Shown: positions 48,000 through 58,559 of the stretch, one piece after another
How positions within the stretch are numbered: the first letter of the stretch is position 1
Layout of the letters: every line of letters begins with the position of its first letter
Origin: Papio anubis
Taxonomy: Eukaryota; Chordata; Mammalia; Primates; Cercopithecidae
Length of the DNA: 64,000 nucleotides
Assembly: GCF_008728515.1 (NCBI RefSeq)
Contig: NC_044981.1
Span: 111,715,702 to 111,779,701 of the forward strand
Direction: 5' to 3'
The notes under the pieces: generated by a model
Told to the model about the DNA's origin: nothing
The model's database searches: none
What the model saw: the letters and a program-made list of their open reading frames with translations, nothing else
Made by a program: the position numbers and the translations under genes

Positions 48000-48858
48000 A
48001 GTCCTGCATGCCAGGACAGGGACGGTCCCCACCTAACAACTAATGGCAGACATAAAACAGAAAATTTTGCCATGTTCATTGGCAAAGGTTCTTATAAACT
48101 ACATCTGTGCTGCATGTCTTTGAATGGATCACAGTCAAGGATTCAAAGCCTCCCATGTAAACTCCCAGAAGCATATACAAAGATGAAGATGAGGGAAGCA
48201 ATAATTATATACAAAGCCTATACCAACTTGGCTGGGAATGACTTCTAAACTATCATGTGACACAGTTTCCATTCTCTTGAAGTGCTGTTTGCATCTTTTG
48301 CCATTTTGCCCTGCCTCTCCAGCTAGTCACGAGGTCCCTGCATCCCGACCTGGGTCACTCACAGCTGTGCATTCCTCTCATAGCCTTGTGCAAAGGAGAC
48401 ACTCCAGAGATGCTGCTGTATGATTTATGAATGTAACAACATGGGCCATATATGCTTTTCCAAGGGCTGGGCATCGAGCTGGCTCTGGAAGGAGGTGATG
48501 GGTGAGGATGTGCAGAGACGGGATGTGCAAAGCAGCCAAGTGTTGGAGAAGAGAGCCAGGCCAGGAGAGACGAAACATGTGGGAGTGGTTAGCCTGAACC
48601 AAGCAGCTGTGCTGCAGTGTGAACAAAGAGAGGGTGGTTAGTGATGCAGGACCTCAGAGTCTATCCCAGGGAATTCAGAGATTATTCCAATGGCAATTTG
48701 AATCACTGGCTGATCATACAAAGGAAGAAGGAAGACACTGTGGGCTTTGTTTGCTGACATAAGAGCTTCCAAGTCCCAGAGTTAGAATGATCAGAGAGAA
48801 GCCAAAAGTTGAGAAGCAACTTCCAGGAAGTAGAGAGACACCAAATAAGTCACACACA
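48000..48858. other. Unassigned intronic sequence
   Basis: No recognised feature. Confidence 0.5.
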
Positions 48859-49114
48859 GGTTTTTTGTTTGTTTGTTTGTTAATTTTTCGAGACAGAGTC
48901 CTGCTCTGTCACCCAAGCTGGAGTGCAGTGGCATGATCTTGGCTCACTGCAACCTCCGCCTCCCAGGTTCAAGTGATTCTCCTCTCTCAGCCTCCCAAGT
49001 AGCTGGGACTACAGGTGCGCACCACCACACCCGGCTAATTTTTGTATTTTTAGTAGAGACGGTGTTTCACTATGTTGGCCAGGCTGGTTTCGAACTCCTG
49101 ACCTCAGGTGATCC
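48859..49114 (-). mobile_element. Alu lacking about 45 bp of its 5' end
   Basis: Ends abruptly at CCTCAGGTGATCC and runs directly into L2. The tail shows GTTT units. Confidence 0.92.
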
Positions 49115-49129
49115 TAACGCAGGAACAGT

Positions 49130-49745
49130 TCCCTGAGGTCTACAGATCAAGTCCAAGCTCCTTATCTTGGCATTTAAGGCCTTCTATGTTCTGACCTGGA
49201 ACTTCAGTCATATGGACATCTCAACCCCCAAATGTCATTTGCTTTCATTCCTCTGCGCCTTTGCTCATTGCTAACGCCTGCCCTTGGATGGCCTTTCCAC
49301 TGTTTTCTACACAGAGAAATCACCAACGCACTCACTCTGACAGTATAACTAATTAATTTCAGTTTGACTTAGTAGAAACTTCATAAGTTAAAAGAGACTG
49401 AAAGTGTGACAAAAGCAAATATTTACTTTCTCTTGGTCCGAATTTCAGAGTTGAAAGTATCCTCAATGGTTTGGAAGGCTCCATTCAAATTCTACTTACT
49501 GGGGAAACTCTGTATCTCCCTTAAAATTAGCATTTTTTCCCTCTGATATTCATTTACTACTTATTTAATTCTGCCTATTCATATTATACTTGTAGCATTT
49601 CTTTAAATTTGTCTTCTCTAGATCACAAATGCTTTTTTGAGGTCAAGGACAAGCCTTAGGAAAAATTCTTTTCTTTCCAGCATGCCATTAGTTTTCCACA
49701 TAGCAGCTGCTCAGTGAATATTTATTGAGTCATTAGCCCATGATC
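49130..49745 (+). repeat. L2 fragments
   Basis: AAGTCCAAGCTCCTTATCTT, AAGGCCTTCTATGTTCTGAC and CTTTGCTCATTGCTAACGCC, then the 3' end CAGCTGCTCAGTGAATATTT. Confidence 0.75.
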
Positions 49746-49749
49746 ATAT

Positions 49750-51500
49750 TATTCTAATTAAAATAAGAGACTTTTATCAAATGATAATTACATAGTTAAT
49801 TATGAAGAAATATGGAAAAAGAGTTGTATTATTGATCTGAAGTAAAATAAGAGTATGAGAGTCTATTAAATTCCATCAGAAAAGAGTGACAGATACAGTA
49901 AATTATTTTAAACCATTATAGTCATTACCATTATTTACACAATGGGGTTAATTTTGAGTTTACAAACATAAAATACTTTCAGTACATAAACACAACAAAC
50001 ATTAAGTTGTGATGTGCAATTTCTGTCTTCATTTTACTCATACCTGAAGTTGTTAGGCCTTATATGGGGTGAGGTTAAAAATTCCTCACCCCATATAAAC
50101 AGCGACTTCAGTTGGGATTGACAGATGCCTAACCAGGCTTCCTCAAACTGCTCCCAGGCCTCGCAAAGGAAATGGGCCATGTCCCAGCTAGACAGGAACC
50201 TGGATCCACCCCTGGTCTCTTGTTCCTTCAAGCCTAGGCTGGAAGTGAATGAGGAAATACAGTTTGGGTAGAACGTACAGTGGTTCAGTCATATTCTCTC
50301 CAATGGCTCCCCAAAACTTTTCCCAAGTCCTCAGTAAATATTTGGTGATTAACTGATTTTATCATCTGACATTTCTCCCAACATACTTGTTGAAAAGAAA
50401 GTTGGCTGAGATTTACAACGACCTCTTCTCACAAGGTGGGTGGGTGGACTTGGGAAGGAATGAGAACCATTCTATTGATAGAAGAAGAGGCTCTTCCCCA
50501 GCCGACATAATGACGGAAATGGTGGTTTAGAAAAAATCTTAAAAATTGCTCAGAGATGATTACAGGCTGTCATTAAGAAATGAGGAAGGAAGGGCTTTCT
50601 TTTCGACTACAGGGTGTACAGCTCTACAGACAGAAATTATTATTTTATATTTAGGCCAATGGTAGTCTGTAGGCCTTTGAAATGTAAAAAGCAATAATAA
50701 CTTAAGTATCTGGTTTGGCTTGCAAAGCATCAAGACAGATTACACAGGCCGTATATAAGAACCAGGCTCTGTCCTTTATAACGTCTTGTATTTCAGGTTT
50801 CTGAAGTCACTGCTATATTCACTGTGTGCCTACTCTGTGTAGGACACCCGCCATGGTGGATTTAGAGAGTATCAGGCCATGGAGATCTAACTGGGTTCAT
50901 CATCCAGATGAGGGAGGACTATGGGGAAAGTGAACAATGCATGCGCTGGGTTGCAGAAGAACAACACAGCCCACAGGCCGTTCAGGTGTTCACGGGAGGC
51001 AGGGATCTGTGAGCTGAAGCAGCTTCCCAAAAGCAGGAGAACAGAATTCCTGAAGTCACACAGGCATGAAAATAACCATGATTCTACTCAACAAACCAAA
51101 TAACTTGTTTGCAAATGTTTGTTCCTGATTAGATCTTTGAGAGAGTGCGTGAGAAATCATCTCCAGTAAAGACATCCTACAGTAATTTTAACTCCTAATC
51201 CAGGGTTTCATTTTACACCCTTCCTCTCACATCCCCCACACCTTTTGAAATAGCCGAAGCCCAGGAAGGGCGTGTTTTAGTGTGCTGAATGGCAGACTAC
51301 TCACATACAAATACATGCATGCTTACTTTACTTGGAGACAGAACCATTAGAGAAGTATTTGATATTTGGAGGTGAAATCTATGAACCACTGAAATAAACC
51401 TTTGTGTTCCATTTCCTTACTCTAGTGAGGTGTGAAAAGGCTTCTTGAAGTAGTAGCAGCTTCTGTTTTGGCTTGACTGCTGTCAGCTCCTGAGCCCAGC
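49750..51500. other. Unassigned intronic sequence
   Basis: Contains the perfect hairpin at 50060-50098. No exon recognised. Confidence 0.5.
50060..50098. repeat. Perfect 15-bp inverted repeat with 9-nt loop
   Basis: TTATATGGGGTGAGG (50060-50074), then a loop TTAAAAATT, then the exact complement CCTCACCCCATATAA (50084-50098). It is not part of any repeat I recognise. It would form a short hairpin in RNA or a small cruciform. Confidence 0.9.
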
Positions 51501-51514
51501 ACTGAGAAAGAGTA

Positions 51515-51695
51515 AACATGTTGGTGGGGCCAAGATTTGGTGCAGCGTATGCCCCTCAGGTGATGGGTGCACCAGGATCCCACAGATCTCCACTAAAAAA
51601 CTTACTCATGTAACCAAATACCACCCATACCCCCAATAACTTATGGAAAAATAAAATTAAAAAAATATAAAAATTCCAAAATAAAATAAAATAAA
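51515..51695 (+). mobile_element. L1P 3' end fragment
   Basis: CAGGTGATGGGTGCACCAGG, AACTTACTCATGTAACCAAA, TTATGGAAAAATAAAATTAA then (AAAAT)n. About 180 bp of L1 3' UTR. Confidence 0.8.
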
Positions 51696-51998
51696 AGAGC
51701 CGTTATGAATTTAAAGGACCTATCTCAAGTCACACAGTTGAGCATCCAGGAGACTCCCATCACCCTCAGTAATAAACACCAATAGAAGGTCACTAAAGGC
51801 AGGAACTAGCCATTGTCAGATTTCCTGAGTTCACTTTGACATGGCACAGTAAAATGCTTATATTATTCAACACATGACCATTTTATATTTACCAATTCTA
51901 TGGAGTATGAAACAATTGCAACTATAAATTTTTATGTCAAAAGAGAATATTATTCCAGAGAATAAAGAACTAAAGCTCAAAGACCATATTACTTCTTC

Positions 51999-52300
51999 TT
52001 TCTCTTTTTTTGAGACAGAGTTTCTGCTCTCATGTTGCTCCATAGGTTGGAGTGCAATGGCATAGTCTCAGCTCACTGCAACCTCTGCCTCCTGGGTTCA
52101 AGCGATTCTCCTGCCTCAGCCTCCTGAGTAGCTGGCATTTCAGGCATGTACCACCATGTACGGCTAATCTTTTGTATTTACTAGAGACAGGGTTTCACCA
52201 TGTTGGTCAGGCTGGTCTCAAACTCCTGACCTCAGCTGACCCATCCACCTCGGCCTTCCAAAGTGTTGGGATTACAGGCATGAGCCACCATACCCAGCCA
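51999..52300 (-). mobile_element. Alu
   Basis: Near full length with small indels (CTCATGTTGCTCCATAGG). Confidence 0.93.
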
Positions 52301-52339
52301 AAATCTGTTTTCTGATACTTAAAAGTAAAACCTTAAGAA

Positions 52340-52515
52340 TCATCCATCTGTCCATCTCAGGATAAATTTGTTAAGTATTTATTCTATGCCAGGGCCTGGA
52401 CAAATTGTTAGAGAAAAAAAGATTTTTTTAACAAAGATTAACATATGGCTCCTGCCTTTAAAGAATTTAACAAAGATTAACATATAGCTCCTGCCTTTAA
52501 AGAACTAACTGGAAA
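52340..52515 (-). repeat. L2 fragment with internal duplication
   Basis: TATTTATTCTATGCCAGGGC and GCTCCTGCCTTTAAAGAA resemble reversed L2. A 39-bp unit (52430-52468) is tandemly repeated at 52469-52507 with one or two changes. Confidence 0.65.
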
Positions 52516-52689
52516 TAAATACCATCCTAAGAGTCTCTTCACACTTAAGTTGTATTTAAATAACTTAAATATAAAAATACCAATAGATTGAAAAATACTT
52601 AAAGGATTTCATGACCAGGTTGGAAATTAAAGTGTATTAAAAGGAGAGAGAATGAAATAAAAGGGAATTAGAACAGACCATTTCATTAG

Positions 52690-53055
52690 TCATAAGAAAT
52701 GAACTTCTGATATGGATGGGTCTTGAAAATACTGAGTGAAAAAAGTCAAACAGAAAAGGATAAATATTAGATAATTCCACTCATACAAAATATCTAGTAA
52801 ATTCCCAGAGGAAAATGGGCAAATTCATAGAGACAGAAAATAGATTAGAAGTTATTAAAGACAGGACAAGAGGAGAACAGAGTTACTGCTTATTGGTTAC
52901 AGAATTTTCGTTTGGGGTGATAAAAAATTATAAAAATACTGGTGATAGTTGCATAACATTGTGAATATAATGCCACTGAATTGTACATTTAAAATGGTTA
53001 AAATAGCAAATTTTATGTTATATATATTTTACCACACCTTAAAAAGCAAATAATG
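52690..53055 (+). mobile_element. L1M 3' end
   Basis: AGATAATTCCACTCATACAA, CAGGACAAGAGGAGAACAGA, CCACTGAATTGTACATTTAA, AATTTTATGTTATATATATT. Confidence 0.8.
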
Positions 53056-53268
53056 TAATATACTAAAAACCATTGAATTGTACACTTTAAATGGTAAATT
53101 GTGTGAATTATATCTCAATACACTGTTTTTAAAAAAAATCTTTTACACGTTAGCATAGTTTTTACTATGTTTTTACTCTGTTACCTTGCAAAGCTCTGAA
53201 TATTGTCACAGAAATTTGTCAAATTTTTCAGGAGAGTATGAGATAAGAGAGAAAATGTTAGATTAAAT

Positions 53269-53593
53269 GGTTGGGCTTGGTGGCTTATGCCTGTAATCCC
53301 AAAGAGAGAAGGCCTCTTTGGGAGTTCAAGGCAGGTGGGTCGCCTGAGGTCAGGAGTTCAAGACTAGACTGGCCAATATGGTGAAGCCCTGTCTCTACCA
53401 AAAATACAAAAATTAGCTGGGCATGGTGGAGCGTGCCTGTAATCCCAGCTACTCAGGAGGCTGAGGTATGAGAATCACTTGCACCCGGGAGGTGGAGGTT
53501 GCAGTGAGCCAAGATCACACCACTGCACTCCAGCCTGGGTGACAAAGTGAGACTTCATCTCAAAAAATTTAAAAAAAAAAAAAGAAAAGAAAA
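53269..53593 (+). mobile_element. Alu with palindromic insertion
   Basis: Duplication GAAAATGTWAGATTAA at 53251-53266 and 53594-53609. The left arm carries the inverted repeat at 53297-53323. Tail shows AAAAG units. Confidence 0.93.
53297..53323. repeat. 10-bp inverted repeat created inside an Alu
   Basis: TCCCAAAGAG, loop AGAAGGC, CTCTTTGGGA. A normal Alu reads TCCCAGCACTTTGGGA here, so local sequence was replaced by a self-complementary copy. Confidence 0.85.
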
Positions 53594-53624
53594 GAAAATG
53601 TAAGATTAAGAGTCTGGGACATGT

Positions 53625-53740
53625 GATTCCAGGCCTGCTTTGCCACTTCATTGGTTGTGGTGCCTGAAGTTCAATAATCAACTTCCCTGGGCTCTGTTTT
53701 CTCATCTGAGAAGCAAAGGAGCAAAATCAGGTGATTAATT
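53625..53740 (-). repeat. MIR-like fragment
   Basis: CCTGCTTTGCCACTTCATTG and TGTTTTCTCATCTGAGAAGC resemble reversed MIR. Confidence 0.5.
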
Positions 53741-53744
53741 TTTT

Positions 53745-55730
53745 AAATACTGTGATTTGCACTTCTTACTGAATGCCTAGGTTTTACAAATAATCACTCA
53801 TCTTTTGGCAGTTTAGAACATAGAACAGCCTTGTCTCTTTAGGATACCTGGTTAAATGACAAATTTACTACCTTGCAATGAATACTTATCAGGCTATTTT
53901 CAAAAGAGTTTCTTGGCTGGACTCTTCTTGAATATAGTGAGCCTGAAAAGTATGGCTGGAAACCACTGTCCAAACAAAACAGATGATAACATTTGTTTTT
54001 TACACCTCTTAAAAGTAGATTAGCTATAGATCAGAGCATGTCACTGTTTAAAAAAATGTGGTATATATTTGCTTGCAATACATATTTGTTGAAAGGCAAC
54101 AACACTTGTGTTTACTCCCTAGGAAACTCTCAGGGCGTGGGGTCAGAGGAGAGCATGGAGGGGCAGCAGGCCAGCTCCAACAGCCCCTGGGAGTCTATGA
54201 CTTCTGGGCTCAGACTTGCTTCCTCAGCTGGCACTGTGTTCCTCCCATGGGTTGATCATCGGCAAGACCAAAGAGCTCCCTTCTAGTAAGTACCATTAAG
54301 GAGTCCAAGGTCCAGACAGAAAAGAACGAGGTCAGGTATTTCCAAAGTATTTCATTCTAATGAAAATTTATTTCAGAAAAAGGCCATAATAACCCTTTGA
54401 ACTAAGTTAACAAGAAAGCTACATTTTTGTCACTAGTTCTATTGTTGCCTCAAAACAATAGTAACAAAACAGAAAATAAAAAGAATTACTGGGAAAAACC
54501 AGAAATTAAGTACTCTCCCCATCTCCCATTCCAGACATAATAAAGTGATGTGATTTAGACTAAAATTTGCCAAAAGCCAGTACACCCTTTTTATCCTACT
54601 AGGCAAACACAAATACCGCAGAACAAGAATTCCATCTTAAAATAACAGCTCTGGAAAAAAAGAAGGTAGTAATAATCTTCTACTATGTGACTACTGAAGG
54701 TACTATGTGACTACTGAAGTCTGATAGGAAAGGAAAATAGACCTCCCACAAGTAAAATTAGTCACAATTTATGATAACCTGAGAAGAAAAACAGATTCTG
54801 GATTTGTCAATTCCATTTGAAGGTGGAGAAAAGCTTACAAGCCCATGATCACCCTCTGAACCCTTTACAAAGGGCCACACAGCCACATCAAGGTGTCAAA
54901 CATACCCTGAATTAGAATTCCATCTTGGCTCGGTGGGATAAGAAGTTTTGACTCAGCCCTTCGAGGAGAGCTTCGATTCCTCCATCCTCTGACCAGAGCC
55001 CCCACCATGGCTGCTGGCAGCATGCTCCCCGGGTCGCCGTGGTCCTGCCTTGGTGGGTGGGGGGGCCCGGTCAGGCTGTCACCACAGGAGAATCATTTTC
55101 TCCTTGCAGGTGCTACACCCAAGCCTGACAGGTCTGGGCAGTTCCTCCCACCCTCATCTCCCGCCCACATTCTCATCCTTCTTGAGTTGTCAGACCTCCC
55201 TCGGGAGGTTCAGGGAAAGAAAGCTTGGGAGGTGAGACAAGAGAAAAACAGACAACAGCAAAAATAAAAATGAAGAATAGGAATAAAGTCAATCAACTGA
55301 AAAGAATGGCCAATATTATAAAAGCACAGTCTCCTTTATATGAGGGATCATTTTTGATGCTTCTGTTTTCACTTAAAGTCTAATTTTTCAACAAGCAAAA
55401 ATGACCATGTGTGGGAGGGCTGAGGCGGGGCATGTAACTGCGTACCTATTTCTCTTTTCTCAGACTATGTTCCTTGCTAAATTGGAAGAGCTTTCAGGCA
55501 ATTGTTTTTCCAAAGAGAACCATCTTCTACATAAACAGAATTTGTTTACAATATAAGAAAAGTATTTCTAATGTTTGGAGTGTTCACAGAATTACACTGG
55601 CATTTGAGAATGAGGAAAGTTGGTTAAGAGATTTAATAAAAATCCCAATCAAGTAAACTCTCAAAGACTTTAAAAAGATGAATCGAATCCAATGACCCAG
55701 TTAGCTCTCCTACGGAGCCCAGGTAGAGGT
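53745..55730. other. Unassigned intronic sequence with a 20-bp tandem duplication
   Basis: TACTATGTGACTACTGAAGG at 54681-54700 is repeated at 54701-54719. An ATG in good context at 55007 opens an 86-codon plus ORF without other support. Confidence 0.5.
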
Positions 55731-55763
55731 GCCTCATCCTGACCAGCTGGTGCCTGCGCTGCG

Positions 55764-55771
55764 CTTATATA
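55764..55771 (-). promoter_or_regulatory. TATA-box-like TATATAAG
   Basis: Minus strand CCTATATAAGCGC lies 16 bp below the CTCF-like motif in a GC-rich setting. The core is nearly symmetrical, so a plus-strand reading (TTATATAG) is also possible. Confidence 0.35.
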
Positions 55772-55787
55772 GGACGCTGCTCACATG

Positions 55788-55800
55788 TGCCCCCTACTGG
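55788..55800 (-). promoter_or_regulatory. CTCF core motif
   Basis: The plus strand reads TGCCCCCTACTGG, whose complement CCAGTAGGGGGCA fits every position of the CTCF core CCASYAGRKGGCR. It sits in non-Alu, moderately GC-rich sequence. Occupancy cannot be judged here. Confidence 0.55.
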
Positions 55801-55867
55801 TCAGGTGCCAGGGGCACACTGGGCAGTGACCAATGACTGCATTGAAGCAGGGGGAGGAGCAAGTAGC

Positions 55868-55883
55868 TCTAGAAAGTTCTAGA
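55868..55883. promoter_or_regulatory. Heat-shock-element-like palindrome
   Basis: TCTAGAAAGTTCTAGA is a perfect 7+2+7 palindrome containing GAAnnTTC, the core of an HSF site; a third unit is GAC rather than GAA. A CCAAT sequence lies nearby at 55830-55834. Confidence 0.3.
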
Positions 55884-55889
55884 CTCCCT

Positions 55890-56975
55890 TGGCCATCTCT
55901 GTAAGCTATATTCATTCAGCCTAGGTGGTAGAAGTTGAGATTGAATTAGCTGTAGGCTGCCTGAGAGGTTTTGGTATTGTTTACTGTTGTTATGACTGTT
56001 ATGGGTTACACAGATGGAATGATCCATGCCTGATTTCACTCTTTTTCTCCCCTTCCCTAGTTACATCTTATTTAATTTAATAAGATCAAGATAGTTTCTG
56101 CAGGAGGTGGGCAAATTCCCCGAATCACCTAAAACTGATCACATTTAAATAAAACTATAATTTACCAAAGAAAGAGTATTCCAAGGATACACATCTTACA
56201 TATTCATTTTGTTGACATTTACCTTATTATTTTGACCTTTCCAAAATTCAGAAAACCTTTGGTATCACTGTGGTCAGAGGGAAAGTCAAAATGCAGGATA
56301 GGATTTTAAAATGGTAGAAGAGTAGGAAGCTATTGGCTCTATTCTCTCCAAACCCCAATCTCAGGGCGGGATTCCTGCAGCACCATCTCGGAGGGGCAGC
56401 CCTTGATGAGAGGCATGTGTCCTGGGCCTCCTTGTGGGGTGCTTCTCCTTCCTCACTGGAGTGGGATTCCTTTTCCACGTCTGCCACAGAGGGCTGAGCT
56501 GGGCTCTGATGGGTTCAGGGGAGAGCTGCTCAGGGGCAAAGCCACCTACTCTCTAGGGAAAAGGGCAAAGAGGCCTTCAAAATCTCTGTTCCTGTCACAC
56601 CCAGAGTCAATAAGACAGGCTGAAGCTGTCTTCTGCTGGGGTCAGGCCCTGTGGGAGTGGGGTGGCATCAGGGAAGAGAGCAGGGGAGCCCAGTGCTCAA
56701 GTGTGGGGTTTGGTCTTGTCTTGGAAGACGGGGTTAAGGAGAGATCTTGAGGAATGACCCAGTGTCACTCACTGGGGACAGGATCAGGAGGCGGGAACAC
56801 AGCTGTGCATTCACCTGGAACCATCTCTTTGGAACTTCGTGTTCCACGGTAGGAGACTGCATGGGCTGAGAACTGGGAGTGGTAGGGAGTTGAAGAGAGC
56901 CTCTATCAAGACAAGCAGAAGGCAACTTTGACCCCATCCTTAGGGTGAGGTGGCAGGGAAAACGCAGCAATGCTG
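55890..56975. other. Unassigned sequence, GC-richer after 56350
   Basis: ORFs on both strands near 56400-56980 look like by-products of base composition. Confidence 0.45.
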
Positions 56976-56978
56976 AAC

Positions 56979-57162
56979 GCACACACGTGCTTCCTTAACT
57001 GGACCTGCTGCGGGTGAACCACGCCTTTCCCGGAGATGCAAAGGGAAGTAGCTCAACAGCGAGCCCATGAAGTCATTTCCCCCCCAAACCTGTCTTATTA
57101 TAAGATACACCCCCCTGCCCATGCCATGAAAAGGGACACACTGAGAAAAGAAACACATCTAA
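56979..57162 (+). repeat. Direct repeat copy 1, family unknown
   Basis: Shares ACACACGTGCTTCCTT, GGACCTGCTG, GAGATGCAAAGGGAAG, GAGCCCATGAAGTCATTTCC, AAACCTGTCTTATT and GGGACACACTGAGAAA with copy 2, about 88% identical by eye. Confidence 0.88.
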
Positions 57163-57164
57163 AG

Positions 57165-58375
57165 GACGCAGTATTGAGGCTATTAAAAATCTACGAACAC
57201 CCTCCAAATGGAGCTCTTCTTGGAGGCCTCGATCATTACTGCTGCCACAGATCCAAAAATCCCCATCCCCCATGGGCCAATCAGAAGTCCAAGGGGAGAT
57301 ACAGGGTAGGCCAGAACCATTTCGGAAGCACAGCAAACTGCCCAAATTCAGCCACTGAGACCCCTGCATAGCTGCTGCCATCAGCCACCAGACACGATAT
57401 GGAGGTATGTGACAAAGTAGGTGGATGGAGCTGGTTGAAATTTCAAATACAAGTCCCCAACCCTGCACCTGAATTTCCCACCTAGGGGAACCTCCTTTGT
57501 GCATTCGTCATTCCCTGAACAGCCAACCACAGTACTTTTCGCACTCTGTTGAGATGATTTACTTGTTAGAGTTTGTCTCATGCAATTATCTATCCCCAAG
57601 CCTCGGGGGGCACTTAAGGGGATGCAGATTCCCAGGACTTGCTCTGAAATGGCTGTTCTATGAGGTCTAAGATAGTGCCAGGGAGCCTGCATTTTCTAAA
57701 GCTTTCCACATTTGCTCACACTGTCAGCCTGGATCTGATCCAAGGATAGTATGAAGATGCCAGTTTACTAGCCTGCGGGCTTCTGAAAGTCATGGATCAC
57801 AGCCTTCTTTGTGCCCAGTATAGCGTATGTACCCAGCATATAGATTGCTGGGTGAAGAGAGTCCCGGAGGCCAGGGACATCTACCCGTGGTCTCCACCCG
57901 AGGAGGCTGCCTGATACTTTTATCCTTCCATGAAACCCACTGCTTGCCACTGCCCCTGCCACCACCCTGGCTGCAGGTGCCATACCATAGGATTGCCTCA
58001 TCTTACCTCCACCCCAGGCCCCCTCAATATTCCCATATTTCACTCGCCTGTGATGCTCTGGCCCAGAATACGATTTGTCCAAGCAACAGTTTCCTGCCTC
58101 TTCCGCCCCACCAAGAACGGCTCCATCTTTCCTTCAGACGTCCTATGCCCTGGATACTAGCGCAGAGCGGTCCGTGTGTCAACTCAGGGTTCAAGTTGAA
58201 CAGCATCATCGAACACTCTGTCATCCTTAGTTTGCCAGTTATAGCAGGTGGGTGCACAGTGTCCAAGGTTTTCCCCAACAGGAAGCTGAGCGATGACCGT
58301 GACTGCAGTGGGAACGTGGTCAGGAAGAGGAAGAAGGGTAATGTCCTGCCTGGGAGGTCAGCGCCACCCTTCCAC
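57165..58375. other. Unassigned GC-richer sequence between the direct repeats
   Basis: Holds much of a 270-codon plus-strand ORF (57827-58639) and overlapping minus ORFs. No known domain, low complexity in places, no gene assigned. Confidence 0.4.
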
Positions 58376-58377
58376 AC

Positions 58378-58559
58378 ACACACACGTGCTTCCTTCACCG
58401 GACCTGCTGTGGGTGAACCACACCTTCCCCCGAGATGCAAAGGGAAGCAGCTCAACACTGAGCCCATGAAGTCATTTCCCTCCCAAACCTGTCTTATTGT
58501 AATATACAACCCCTCTCCTCTCATGAAGAGGGACACACTGAGAAAGGAAACACATCTAG
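58378..58559 (+). repeat. Direct repeat copy 2, family unknown
   Basis: Same orientation as copy 1, offset 1,399 bp. Similarity stops at both ends, so this is either a local duplication or two inserts of one repeat such as an LTR. Confidence 0.88.

Noticed and set aside
50060..50098. Hairpin as a microRNA precursor
   Set aside because: Arms of 15 bp are too short for normal Drosha/Dicer processing, and flanks do not extend the pairing.
55007..55267. 86-codon ORF starting in a good Kozak context
   Set aside because: A single ATG context is weak evidence; no homology or exon signals.
56979..58559. Direct repeats as the two LTRs of a small provirus
   Set aside because: No TG...CA boundaries, primer-binding site or polypurine tract could be placed, and the interior shows no retroviral coding; left as unclassified.
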